DNA from: Calonectria ilicicola
Taxonomy: Eukaryota > Ascomycota > Sordariomycetes > Hypocreales > Nectriaceae
Direction: 5' to 3'
Length of the DNA: 64,000 bases
Assembly (NCBI GenBank): GCA_020809705.1
Contig: CP085828.1
Coordinates: 3,038,001 to 3,102,000, forward strand
Shown here: positions 23,525 to 35,036 of the stretch, piece by piece
Layout: every line of letters starts with the position of its first letter
How positions within the stretch are numbered: the stretch's first letter is position 1
Notes under the pieces: model-generated
The model's database searches: none
What the model was told of the DNA's origin: nothing
The model's input: the letters and a program-made list of their open reading frames with translations, nothing else
Translations under genes and position numbers: made by a program

Positions 23525-26500
23525 TAATATCTTGCTATTATATAGCGAAATCGGGCACCTATATGTGACATGTAACGGCTGGTCGTTGTCTGGAACCACA
23601 GTGACGTGAATATGAGAGATCCGCTTAAAAGGTTCAATATCAATAAAAGTAACTGGGATACCACTGTATCAGTCGCAAATTGAACATATTATGCTATGAT
23701 AATGTCCGCTGATTTACACATGAGGTGCTGCTTGAACCAGAAATTCGGCTTACTTGTGCGTGGCATGTCTGTCTGAGACGTCCAGTCTTACAGAGTTTGC
23801 TTAGTGAGGAAACAACATGGACAAACAGAAGAATGAAGCTATAATTCTTTTCACATTTCGAGGTTTTTGAGTTCTTTCCATTTAGTACGAATCTCTTGTT
23901 TTGGAATACCGTCAGATTTTGGTCCTGGCACTGGATGAAGATCACAAAGTTTTTCTTCTTTTTTCACTCAACCTGGTCATACTTACATTCCTTCAACATT
24001 GAAGTTTACAACCGTACTCAATCAGATGAGGGAAATTATACTTCATCAGTTTAGTTTCGGTATGATCTAGCCGATTCGCGCTGAGCTTCAGAGAGACTTT
24101 TGTACCAGTGTGGACCTAGTTCTGCCAAGGTCCATACAAATCCTGATTATTTCTTTGGAATATGCATCTAGAAAAAATGCAGTCATATATTTTAGATATT
24201 TTGATAGCGATATTCACCATTGTATGATGGAAAGACGCATGATCCAGACTTCTTCATGTGGTTGGTTCTATGGGAAAAGAGGGAGAACGATGAGAGTAAA
24301 TAAATGAAGAACAATTGCGTATAAATAAGAACAGAGTATATCATGCTGTGGTCTGGCCTCATCTTATTTGTTTTACTCATGTTGTTCCTTTATGATTTAC
24401 CTTGTCAATTCAGTTCTGCAGCATAGTCCCTATTCCCAGCCACTTGCTTGAGCCAGCAGCCATGGCGGTAGTTGAACATTTAACGAGTAGAATTCAGAAG
24501 CTTGCAGAACCTAAATTGGTATCACTCATGAAGATGTGAAAGAATTGGCGTTATTCATCTGTAGACGCCGAATCGAGAGGATCCCACTTTGATCCGATAT
24601 ATTTCACAAATATAATACAATGGTTCGTACGTTGCCAAGATGTAAGTAAGCATTAGATATAGAACACCCTCGTTTGGTTCAATTTTTATAGCATTTTTTT
24701 GTAAATCAACTATCCACTCAAGCGCATAGATATTCATTATGGGTATACCACTCAGCGCTGTCGAAAGGATATAGGCTAATCTACGTGCATTGTGGGAGGA
24801 GTACTTCCGCTTTTGCCTCAGCAACAACTAATTTAACCGACGCCGGGCTTTCATAAGGAGACGAAGTGATCACTATGTTGAGAGGTATTCGCTTTTTTTA
24901 TTGGCTATGTTTATTCTATTCCTATAGAAGGAAAATGGAGTCTGTGGCTCAGACAAAATCGGACGGCGACTCCGCTTAATTTCGATCCACAAACCTCGAG
25001 ACCCAAAGAAAGCACCAGTAGTTGTCGCAACATTGGATGCTCATATTTTACCGGACTATCTCGGAAAGAGATCATTCAACTTTTTTGTCACATATTAGTC
25101 AAGAAATCGGATGGTGTGTGTATTATAAACAAAACTCCTGAAAAACGATAGGTCTAGGGTATCGCAAGCGACATGGCTCAGCGGAGGAGGCAGTGCCTGA
25201 TTTGCCGCTTGTTGCACAATTCTGAAACATTTGAAAACTTGGCATAGCTGCAAGTGTATTTTAGCTTCTTGGCAGCCACGTAAAACAGGTTATGCGACAA
25301 CATCAGCTGAGAAAAGTTGCGAACAGCACATCCTACAACATAGCCCCAACTGACACAGCCCTCTATTTACGCGTCCCAGTTTCTCGAGGCCATTGCGAAA
25401 AACCCCTCCCTGGAAACCCCAGCAGCATTAGCCCCGGCAGTTTGGTTTCCGAAGGGCTGAAATTGGTGGCATTGTGTGCTCCGCCACGCACTTATTCGTG
25501 ATTGAGTTCTTACAAGCCCCAGCCGCCTTGTGGATCAAGGCACTGCCGTGCTTGGCATGGACTTGGCATATAAACGATCAGCCTTGACGCATAGAAGAAG
25601 CCAAATGCCAAGAACATATGCGTCGTAAGTCTATATGGTACTGGTGGTGTTTTGGTGCCTCGCCCGTTGGGACTTATCAACTTGCGGGCGAAGCTTACAT
25701 ACGCTCCGGATACTCTGCTCTGGTTCCCCGGGGGTAGAGACAAGCTCGGCCAAGGAAGGGCAAGTCAAAGGTGTGGATCGAACAAAAAAAAAAAAAGGAA
25801 GGATTGCTAGATATACTCCCATATGTAATTACATGTCACACACGGACTCGGCACCCAAGTGAGAAAAAAGTATCCCCCACGGTTGTCAACTTGCCAACAA
25901 TTAGGGACTCTTGACAAAGTCTTAGATGCATCCCAAGTCATATGACGGCCCCCAAGGAGCTAGGTATTCTCGGAGGTTTCTCTATTTGCCAACGAGGCAA
26001 GCTAGCGCCCGGTGTGTGAGAGACGATGTGTATGTGTGTGTGTGGGATGAGGAGGATGCAAGAGCTTTTTTTGAACACTTTTGGCCGCGGACACGATACC
26101 ACCTCCGGCCTGCAAACTACTGCTGAGGCGAGCACCTAACAGAAGAAGATCACAAGCCAAATCCTTCATGCACGCCAGCGGGAATTTCTTTTGTCCTCGT
26201 TAGCGACACCCATGGCTGACCAACCAACCATGTCAAAAGGGCGCGCGGAAGCGAAGCCAGCGCACCCGTCGTCTAAATGGCTTACGGGCGCCACCTCGCG
26301 AGCGCCAGCGGCAAGTAATACGCCTATCGACCAATGTACCCAGTGATTTCCCGCGCGCTGTTCATCTGATTGAGTTTCTCGCCTGCACCGGCGAGGCTAA
26401 TAGAAGCGTTGCGGGCTCCGAAATTCCATCGGCGTCCGTATATGACGGGTGCATTCTAGAGGGGGAAGATCCGTCCCCCTCTCTCCCCCCGTATATCGTG

Positions 26501-27588
26501 CCTTGGCACAGTCCATGTCAGAAAGGAATGTTTGATATTCGGACCATAACTCTAACCAGGGCTCAATTCGGAAGGGCTTCTATTCGTGGTCTCGGAGAAA
26601 GTAGGTTCGGGCCAACCATCTAAGTCGCCTCAAGTCAGATGTTGACTTTGATACGTACCTCATCGGACATCTAATTCACACGAATCGCCGAACTAATTGT
26701 CTCTCGCGGTTGTGACCTGCCCTACCTTTTTCGCGCCTTGGCTAGTCGCCGCACGCCCGACGATCCCGCTGTCATATTCGGACCCCTTGAAATGCCGGAA
26801 GACCGTTGCGGCATGCGTCTGATCAAATCACACCCACTCCGAAGCTTCCGGGCGAGTGGTGGGGGGAGGGCGTGCGTGCGAACCCTGAGCCGTTGAAACG
26901 GAAATAACTGGACCGCACGCGGAAAACTGATGCACCAGCTGACCCGCAAGGCGCACATGGGACGATCGGACAGTTCTCATCTCATGATGGGATTGAAAAA
27001 TTCAGACGGCGGTTGCCACACCGGGGTGTAGGCACGGGCGGCAAGGACTGGCTGCTCGTGGCCCAGACGAGCTAACTAGACTGGGACATAAGAGCATCTC
27101 TCGAGATTTTCACAGCTGGAGGGTTACAAGTAGGTGCAAAGAGACCCTAAACGGATGCAACCGGGCCTTTTAGGCGTAGTCACAGTCTGAGGCTACATGA
27201 GAGTGACTGAAAGGGTGTGATCGGCCAACGTCTTGGCGCCGTAATTTTTGTGGTTTTCTTTTTTTGGAGGTCAAAGGACAACTCCCGGGTTCCACATGCA
27301 AAGATTCGATCCTAGCTGTGCACATAGATACAGTGGGTAGGGCTTGGCACAACAATGTATCAAGTCAACTATTGTGGGCTAACCTACGCTCTAAGCCTAA
27401 AATAAAGAAAGTGTCAAGCATATTAGTGTCTGAAAATCTCATCCCAAACGCCGCGCTTCTCTAGTAAAAACCTCGTGTCTGCCCATAATAGACTCCTAGT
27501 CTTGACATGTAGATTCTATACAACCGAAAAAAAGGAAAAACATGCCGCTCTCTTTCAGAATTAAAGCAAATATAAACCGTAAAATAGA
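23525..27588. other. Gene-poor intergenic stretch with AT-rich tracts
   Basis: About 4.1 kb. 23600-25150 is AT-rich with frequent stops in all frames, compatible with an old RIP-mutated element, though no transposase or reverse transcriptase motif remains that I can read. 25790 and nearby show short poly-A runs. 26030-26045 holds a small TG repeat. 26200-27100 is GC-rich and without coding signal. No RNA gene recognised. Confidence 0.4.
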
Positions 27589-28725
27589 TTACCTTCCGGA
27601 CCAAGATTTGAAAGAAAGATATTTTGGCCGTTTCAGTGTAGGTCGCTTCAGTTTCATGGATCTCATAGACTCTTGATCTGTCTCACAATCACGGCCAAAC
27701 CAGCTTGATATGGTCTGAACGGCCTCTTGATATTCGACCAGGACGCTGGGTTTGATCGTCATGGGTGGGGGATTGTCCCACGCATGTCTTTCGCCTTCGA
27801 CAAGTCTCAAAGTAAAAGACTTCTCGGCATCCCGGAGTCTCTTGGCAAACTGCCTGCCTTCGGAGAGAAGCATGTCGTATTCACAGAGCACGAGATGGAT
27901 CGGCGGTAGCTTTTTTAACATCTCGTCAGGCATGAGACCTGGGGACAGACGTGGGTCCGTCCGTTCGAGGCGGGGGATGGGTGGGTAGATGTACGAGGCA
28001 TCAATGAGATCAGTCAGGCCCTTTGGTAGCGTGAGGTCTGGGCGACTGCACGTTAGGCGCTTCGCGGGGCGAGTAATGGTCCAGTCAAGGAGAGGGTAGA
28101 AGAGACACAAGCCGGCGATGCGCGGTGGAGTGAAGGGCAAATAGTAGCCCCACCGGTCTGGATCGTTGAGAATGACCCATGCGGCGAGGGCATTTGAAGC
28201 ACCAGCCGAAAAGCCCGAGAGAATGATGCGGTCAGGGTCGATGCCGAACTCGGCAGCACGGTGCTTGATCTGGAGGATGGCATCGACACAGTCCTCGATG
28301 GGGGTTGGGAAGGGGTGCGACGGGGCGAGACGATAATTGACGGTGAAGACAACGGCATCGAGGCTTGAGAGGATGGAGCCGGCCCATCTGGCATTGTCAG
28401 TGCCCTGGCCAAGAATCCACCCACCTCCATGGAAGTTGATGATGGCAGTGCGAGCACCGATGGAGAGGTGAGGCGGGTTCCAAACCTCTACCTTGATCTT
28501 GGCACGGCCTTGAGCACCAGGTGCCAAGGTGGCATCCAGCCAGATTTCGCGGGATGGCTCCGGGGCAGGAGGATCGGTGCGGTTGGCGATGCTGAAGCCC
28601 AAGCTGGCAGCAGACCGAATGGCCTGGGCGCGGGCTAGGAGGTACCATCGGGAGCTGGCCTCGAGGGGGTTGGTGTATCCCTCAGGCTCTGGGGTAGTGG
28701 TGAAGGTGGTGGGGTCGGACTCCAT
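27589..28725 (-). CDS. erdH: Alpha/beta hydrolase, HSL-type; candidate ergosteryl-aspartate hydrolase (ErdH)
   Basis: A single-exon, 378-residue protein. It carries the hormone-sensitive-lipase family signature: oxyanion-hole HGGGW at 99-103, nucleophile elbow GFSAG at 171-175 (Ser173), an acid in CEYD (Asp284) and the catalytic His in ERHAWD (His314). No signal peptide or clear membrane span is visible; the C-terminal 35 residues are basic (KLKRPTLKRPK), which may favour membrane contact. The family splits carboxylic esters. Its divergent neighbour is the AspRS-DUF2156 fusion that makes ergosteryl-aspartate in fungi. The known pathway has a dedicated hydrolase, ErdH, that removes aspartate from that sterol. 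Assignment as ErdH rests on fold and position, not on a residue signature I can verify; it could be another esterase. The hydrolase call itself is firm. Confidence 0.7.
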   Translation of the reverse strand: MESDPTTFTTTPEPEGYTNPLEASSRWYLLARAQAIRSAASLGFSIANRTDPPAPEPSREIWLDATLAPGAQGRAKIKVEVWNPPHLSIGARTAIINFHGGGWILGQGTDNARWAGSILSSLDAVVFTVNYRLAPSHPFPTPIEDCVDAILQIKHRAAEFGIDPDRIILSGFSAGASNALAAWVILNDPDRWGYYLPFTPPRIAGLCLFYPLLDWTITRPAKRLTCSRPDLTLPKGLTDLIDASYIYPPIPRLERTDPRLSPGLMPDEMLKKLPPIHLVLCEYDMLLSEGRQFAKRLRDAEKSFTLRLVEGERHAWDNPPPMTIKPSVLVEYQEAVQTISSWFGRDCETDQESMRSMKLKRPTLKRPKYLSFKSWSGR

Positions 28726-31414
28726 GGCGGCCGAGGAGGGTGACTCCAGCGAACCGGTAGAGAGCGGAAGGACGAGGAGCGTCTAGGGGAGAGAGGACTG
28801 TGGGAGCGGTAGCGGTAGCGGGGGGAAAGGTGAGGGAGGAGGTGAGGGACAGGAGCCGCGAGCACACAGTCAGAGGGACTCAGAGTGAGTCTCAAACACG
28901 TGGTTTAGCCTCTACGGGACGACGGCAGTGTGACGGTGCAATCAGAGGACGGGGATGACCAGGACTGGGGTAGCTGGGAGATGGGCGTCAAGTCAGGCGC
29001 GGGATGAGGGAGAGGGGGGATTGGACAGGCGACGAGGGATGGGGAGATGTGTTGTCTGTTCTGGGGTCTGGAGGGTCTAGATGGGAGAAGATGGCAAAGG
29101 GAGGGGAGCAAGGAAGTGCGTGAGAGGCAAGGCTGGCGGCCAAGAGCTAAGAGCTGCAGGGAGCTGGCGAGGGGAAAGTATGAGCAGAGCTGAGGGTGAG
29201 GAGGAGTCTGATTCTGATGGCTGATGGCTGACGGGGTGGTGGCCGTATTCCGAAATGCCAACCCACACGAATTTAGAGGTGTCGCCGTCACTAGATCATA
29301 GGCTTGATGGGAGTGAAGGGTCCCAAGGGTTTTGGTGATATGGATATGCCTGGGGCCTTGGAGAAAGGCAGGCGGGGTGCTCGCCAGGCTGCGGCGAGCG
29401 TCGCCGAGTTTGTGTGGGCTGGGCTGGGCTGGGGCCCGTTCCTGACAACGGGTTCGCGACCCTGAGTTTGATTTACGTGCTTATCGCGTGAATGATGTCG
29501 ATGATTGATCTCGAACTTGGAAGAAGCAGCATGACAAAGCGAGCGAGTGGATGACAGTGTGTCCAGGCGAGCTGTGTCAGGCATGGATGCGCTGACTGAT
29601 GACGTCTTGGCGGGACCCTGTAGCACGAACCAATAGCATGTAAAGTGGCGCCGCTGTAGCGGCGGCGGCACCTGTGCGGTATAGTTGATGCTTAGCATAA
29701 CGGAGACAAAAAAAAAAAAAAAAGAAAGTCATGACAAAACAGTTGGGTGGAATGAGTAAGTGGAGTCTGCACACTGCACGCACGCACACTTGCAACCCGA
29801 CACATCCGATCAAACTTCAATGGTTGACGTCACATTGCCAAGCAGCAAGCAGCAACATGTCGCATCAGCATACTGGCTGGTCCCTTGTTGCGACTTGTTC
29901 GTTTCACAGCAGCCCCCTACACTCTGTTTCTATTGCCTTCCCGTAAACTGGTTTGCCTGCACAGGGGCCCCGTCTCAGCTGATGTGTCTCGAGAGGTTGT
30001 TTTTTTTTCTTTTCTTTTCTTTTCGTTGTTTGTAACGGTGGTCCGTAGTTCGGACGTGAAGCCGCCGAGCTTGCATGTATGCGGCATGTCGCTCGGCCCC
30101 ATCTAAACCCCGGCGCTCCGGCGAGGTGCAAAACGCCAAGGTACCTTTCCGTACCAACACATGTCTTGGAATGGGCACTTTTGGCCGGCATGTTGCGATT
30201 TGTACAGCGCCATCATGTCGCTGTCGACGCCGAGACGGGAACCGGCACCTGCTGGCCCTCAGTGGCGCCAAACAGTGTCGCAGCGCAGCTCAGTCGAGGT
30301 GTAATGGCCGCTGCTGTGTTCCCAATGCCGCTTGTCCCACGGCCCTGGTTCTGCAGGTCCCACTTGATCAATCTCCAGCCCAGAGCCAGAAACCCAATCG
30401 AAATTTCCGGCACATCCTGGTCACACATGCAAGTGGTTGTCGACCTAGGGTGCTAGGTGGGCAAGACAGCGGAACATCAGAGTGAGTGGTGGTACATGTA
30501 GACTAGCCTTGCTTTGTCGTGCCCTACAGGCTACAGGCTCCATGCTACAAGTTACATGTTACAAATGCTACATGTACATGGTCCGTCCGTACATACATTA
30601 CCCATTGTAGATTATGGGTATGTGCATGGATACCTTTTCTAGCCCTACGCAGCGGGCTGGCTCTTTACAACAACAAGGGGGGGTGTGCCATAAACTCCGT
30701 CACGCCAGCAATAATGACGCACTATTCGTCAGGATGTCGGCCTGCCCGCCCTCTTGCACTGGAATTGTCAGCAACCCGGCGTCCCGCTGGCGGCCCTGGG
30801 CCTTAGCTTCCACCACTTCCACTAGGTGCTGACCTGGATTATGGGGGCAACTCGGCACACTGGTTGGCGGTGGAGTAGGCCCCCGTCAACTCAACCTACG
30901 CTGTCGCCAAACGTATCGCGAAATGCCGAATCATGGCTCCATCCTGCCAACCCACGCGCTCCCGGCGACTATGCCCGGGGCCGAGGGATGCCGTAAGGCA
31001 AGCATACCCTCGAAACCAATTTTTTACTCTGGTCGTGAATCCCTCGCTGGCCGTAGGACCCGAGCTTGTTTTGTTTGTTATATAAGACTGCCCGCCTAAC
31101 GCCACCATTACTCTGCATCCTTCTGAACCTATATTACCATTGTTGATCACCTAGATTCACTGTTTCGCTCAGCCGCAAATCAAGTACCTCCAGTCTCAAC
31201 CAACAGACTCTTCACTTGCAGCTCTTGGTTCTTGGTACTTAATCTACCTGCCTATCTAACGCGTATTTTAGCCGGTCGCACCCCAGATACGGCTTGGTGG
31301 CACTGCCGTCCCTGCTCGCGACACTGATACCTCGCCCTCCTACGGTCGTAATCGTCACCACTCGCACAGGGTGTGGTTCGTTCCGTCCCCCAGACCCACA
31401 CACCATCCAGAAAT
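28726..31414. promoter_or_regulatory. Divergent intergenic region between the hydrolase and AspRS-DUF2156 genes
   Basis: About 2.7 kb holding both promoters and probably long 5' leaders. 28730-29280 is G-rich on the plus strand, so CT-rich in the sense of the hydrolase, as expected for its leader. A 15-base A run lies near 29709-29723, and a T-rich run near 30000-30030. 31080-31414 upstream of the synthase is CT-rich with short upstream frames. No further gene is supported. Confidence 0.45.
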
Positions 31415-34219
31415 ATGACGGCTTCAACGGGGATCCTGCCCCCCATAGCCTCAGCTTTTGGTCACCGAAGAATTAAAAGCTCCGTCTCCTCGTTACCGTC
31501 CTCGCCCGTTTCCTCTTCTCCATCAGCTTTTACAAACATGACTGCCTACTCGAGCACCACCTCAGTCGGCGCCAGCACCGCCGAGGCCCACATTGATGGT
31601 ACTGCCTCGCCCGCCGGCGGCGTCGTCTACAACTCCGAATCCTTCAAGCCTATGCGATCCCAGTCCGTACGTTCCCCACGCAGATTGCGTGACAGCGCCA
31701 TTGAAATTCGCTCTGAGAGGTCGAGTATGGATGGCTTCAACAGAAGCGATATCCTCAGAAGTGATGTCCCCAGAAGTGCAATGGCCATGGCAATGGCAGT
31801 GGCTACTGGCACGGGCACTGGAACCAACAGCAGTCGCTCTTCGTTTGATAGTGGGCGTACCACCAATAGTGCGGACTGGCCCACACACCCAAACGAACTC
31901 AACATCATTTCTGAGCTTGACGTGCTCCCTGTTGGAACTGAGGTCACCTTCCGCGCTCGCATTGAGACCCAGCGCCCGCTCTCAAAACATCTAGACTTCC
32001 TCCTCCTCCGTGACCAGACTCACTCTGTCCAGGGTGTCTTGGCCCGCGATGCTGCTAATGCCGAGTTTGTTCGCTGGGTTCGCAAGCTGAGCCCAGAGTC
32101 ACTTGTCCAGGTGTCTGGAAAGCTCAAGGAACCCCCGGAGCCAATTCGATCTGCCACCCAGGCTTGTGTCGAGGTTGACATTGAGACTATCCACCTCGTC
32201 AACGCAGCTCACAACCTGGCATTCACCAACTACAAGCCCCCCGAGACACTGCGAAACCGAATGTCGTCGCGAATTCTCGATCTCCGCCACCCGTCTAACC
32301 AGGCTCTCTTCCGCATCCGCTCTCTCGTTGCACGAACTTTCCGCCAGACGCTCGAAGACCGCGGCTTCGTTGAAATCAACACCCCTAAGCTGCAGCCTGC
32401 CGCCACCGAGAGTGGTGCCGCCGTGTTTGCTGTGAACTACTTCAATCGCCGTGCTTTCCTCGCTCAGAGCCCACAGCTCGCCAAGCAAATGTCCATTTCA
32501 GCTGACTTCGGCCGTGTTTTCGAAGTTGGCCCCGTCTTCCGTGCTGAGAACTCGAACACTCATCGTCACTTGACCGAATACACTGGCCTCGACATTGAGA
32601 TGGCAATTGAGTATGACTACCACGAGGTCATCGAAGTTCTTGACGAGTTCCTCAAGGCCGTTTTCAAGGCTGTCTACAGCATGCCCGAGGTTGAGGTCCT
32701 TCGCAAGCGATGGCCCAGCACTGAATTCAAATGGCTCGAGCAGACCCCCATCATCCCATTCAAGGAGGGCATTCAGATGCTGCGCGATGATGGTCGCGAT
32801 GTCGAGGAGGAGGATCTCTCGACCCCCGACGAGATGCGTCTTGGAGAGCTCGTCCGCGAAAAGTACGGCACTGATTACTACGTCCTGGACAAGTTCCCAG
32901 CCAATGCGCGCCCATTCTACACTGCAAAGGACCCCGAAGATCCCAAGTGGACTCGATCCTTTGATATCTTCATTCGCGGTCAGGAGATTTGCTCTGGCGG
33001 CCAGCGTATCCACAACGCTGAGGACCTTCGGGCCAACATGGCGGCCGCTGGCATGAGCGAGGAGGGTATGGAGGATTACCTGACTGCCTTCGATCTTGGA
33101 GCTCCTCCCCACGCTGGTGCTGGTCTTGGTCTTGAGCGCATTGTCGCGTGGATGCTTGAGCTCGGCGATGTTCGATACGCCTCTCTCTTCCACCGTGACC
33201 CCAAGTCGTTGCCAGAGAAGGCCCCCGGCCTGCCCCACCCCGACGCCGATACCAAGAAGCCCCACCCGGCTGATGCCCCGCCACAGCTGGAGAAATTGAT
33301 CGCCAACTATGGTGACGCTTCCAACACTTCTTGGTTGGATGATCGATTCCAGATTTGGAGACACACCACTGGCGCCGCTATTGGTTGGGTTCCCCAGGAG
33401 AAGTTCGCCATGATCACGGGTGATCCCCTGTGTGACCAGAGCCAGTACGGTGAAGTCATTCGTGACTTTATCAAGTACATTGTTTCAGAGCGTCGCCTGA
33501 CTCCTGTATGGATGCTCGTCTCTTTCGATGTGCAAAAGATTCTCGCACGCGAATTCCACTGGCGGACACTCTCGTGCACTGAGGAGCAGCGAGTTGACAC
33601 TGACCGTCTCCAGCTCAACGCTGCTAACCAGGCTAATGGACTTGCTGCTAAGGCTCGCCGAGTTGAGCGAGAAGGCATCAAGATTCACGAAGTCAAGGCG
33701 GACGATGATTTCATTAGCCGCGCCAACCCTGCTATTGATGCTTGGAAGGGTTCCCGCAAGGGCAAGCAGATTCACCTTACTGAGGTTCGCCCCTGGGTTG
33801 ACCGTGAGCACCGTCGATACTTTGCCGCCGAGAAGAACGGAAAGGTTCTCTCCCTCGTTGTCTTGCACCGCCTTGCCCCTCGACATGGTTGGCAAGTCAA
33901 ATGGGCCCTCGATTTCCCTGGTGCCACCAACGGTGCTATCGAGGTACTGATTGGCCATGCTCTCTCGAGCGTCACCGGCAAGGTGACTTTTGGCGCTGGT
34001 GTTTCGGAGAAGCTGACCCCTGGTGACAACCTAAACGGGATTAGGGCTCGCTTCCTCGCTGCCACCTACAAATCCATTGTGGACAGTCTCGGCCTTCGCC
34101 GAAAGGCCAGCTTCCGATCCAAGTTCGGCGCTCTCGGCGAGGAGGTCTACATCTGCTATCCTAAGCACGGCGTTGGTCTGCGGGACATGCAGCAGATTAT
34201 CAAGTTCTTCCAGGACTAA
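31415..34219 (+). CDS. erdS: Aspartyl-tRNA synthetase fused to DUF2156: ergosteryl-3beta-O-L-aspartate synthase (ErdS), 934 aa, single exon
   Basis: The first ATG of the long frame is 31415 (the frame continues 5' to a GTG at 31373, not used). Residues 1-150 are Ser/Pro/Thr-rich and probably disordered. An OB-fold anticodon domain begins near 172 (VTFRARIETQRP). The class II AspRS core has QSPQLAKQ at about 351, motif 2 FRAENSNTHRHL at about 375 and motif 3 GLGLERIVAW near 571-577 with Arg575. After a Pro-rich linker (about 595-635) a DUF2156 (GNAT-like aminoacyl-tRNA transferase) domain runs to the end, with RHTTGAAIGWVPQEKF near its start and FGALGEEVYICYPKHG near its end. This architecture is the described fungal ErdS: the synthetase makes Asp-tRNA-Asp and DUF2156 transfers aspartate to the 3beta-hydroxyl of ergosterol. 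The housekeeping cytosolic AspRS should be a separate gene elsewhere. Confidence 0.93.
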   Translation: MTASTGILPPIASAFGHRRIKSSVSSLPSSPVSSSPSAFTNMTAYSSTTSVGASTAEAHIDGTASPAGGVVYNSESFKPMRSQSVRSPRRLRDSAIEIRSERSSMDGFNRSDILRSDVPRSAMAMAMAVATGTGTGTNSSRSSFDSGRTTNSADWPTHPNELNIISELDVLPVGTEVTFRARIETQRPLSKHLDFLLLRDQTHSVQGVLARDAANAEFVRWVRKLSPESLVQVSGKLKEPPEPIRSATQACVEVDIETIHLVNAAHNLAFTNYKPPETLRNRMSSRILDLRHPSNQALFRIRSLVARTFRQTLEDRGFVEINTPKLQPAATESGAAVFAVNYFNRRAFLAQSPQLAKQMSISADFGRVFEVGPVFRAENSNTHRHLTEYTGLDIEMAIEYDYHEVIEVLDEFLKAVFKAVYSMPEVEVLRKRWPSTEFKWLEQTPIIPFKEGIQMLRDDGRDVEEEDLSTPDEMRLGELVREKYGTDYYVLDKFPANARPFYTAKDPEDPKWTRSFDIFIRGQEICSGGQRIHNAEDLRANMAAAGMSEEGMEDYLTAFDLGAPPHAGAGLGLERIVAWMLELGDVRYASLFHRDPKSLPEKAPGLPHPDADTKKPHPADAPPQLEKLIANYGDASNTSWLDDRFQIWRHTTGAAIGWVPQEKFAMITGDPLCDQSQYGEVIRDFIKYIVSERRLTPVWMLVSFDVQKILAREFHWRTLSCTEEQRVDTDRLQLNAANQANGLAAKARRVEREGIKIHEVKADDDFISRANPAIDAWKGSRKGKQIHLTEVRPWVDREHRRYFAAEKNGKVLSLVVLHRLAPRHGWQVKWALDFPGATNGAIEVLIGHALSSVTGKVTFGAGVSEKLTPGDNLNGIRARFLAATYKSIVDSLGLRRKASFRSKFGALGEEVYICYPKHGVGLRDMQQIIKFFQD

Positions 34220-35036
34220 GCTATTTGGAGTAAATGCCGGCGAACTAGTTGGAAATGATGACGGATATGATGGCAGGGGGGGAATTGTTTTGTTTAGATA
34301 CCACTTGTATGAGGCCTTGCAGCGGATACGGATGAAGGTGATGATTCACGTTACGGCTTTTGGGTTTGGTTACTGCTTTGTTTTCAGTTTGATGCGAGTT
34401 TTTGGTACAGCAGGCGTTTGTGTTTTCAGTACAAAGATTTCGATTTCTTATGCCACCCCTTTTGATACCTCTTAGACGGATGGATGGCAGCAGATAGCTT
34501 TTCATACACCTAGGTCAAAAAATTCATACTCCTTTCTTTACACTTGCTCAGCTACGAATCATTCGCGATGCTCACTCAATTGGTGATCCTATCGCTCCTA
34601 TCGCTTCTGTCGCTCGCCTATTGGAAATGTAAGATTCAAAAATGCCGCGCGCTGAGCCTGCAAGTAAGCTGCGCATAGGTGGATACGATGACCCGGGTGT
34701 TAATGTATCTTAAGACGCAAGGGCTTTCGTTGAGCTACGTACCCCGAATGAACACTTTTAATAGTTCGTGAAAAAATGAACCCAAATAATGTATAACTAA
34801 TAACTCAAGATTTATGCCTTGGTTATTCCGAACCCACGATCCCAGAACCAAGGAACAGCCGATTCCCGAGCGCCTTCAGTGTCACTTATTTGGATCGTTA
34901 AGAACATTGGAAATGAATCGAACAAGTTACATTGAGTTTCCCTTTATTACATCCATTATCAATCTGGGCCAAATATCCTCAACAGAATCATCATAGCATC
35001 ATGAGTAAAAATACAGTCAAATGACTTTCCCCCCCA
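34220..35036. other. Intergenic between convergent erdS and CYP505-type genes
   Basis: About 0.8 kb holding the two 3' ends. A short near-repeat, CTATCGCTCCTATCGCTTCTGTCGCT, lies near 34588-34613 (shown here only as a composite of CTATCGCTC-like units). No gene is seen. Confidence 0.45.

Noticed and set aside
23600..25150. Possible transposon remnant in AT-rich DNA
   Set aside because: No terminal repeats, transposase or reverse-transcriptase motif could be read in any frame, so only an AT-rich tract is reported.
32498..33364. 288-codon minus-strand open frame
   Set aside because: Antisense shadow inside erdS, whose sense frame carries full AspRS motifs.
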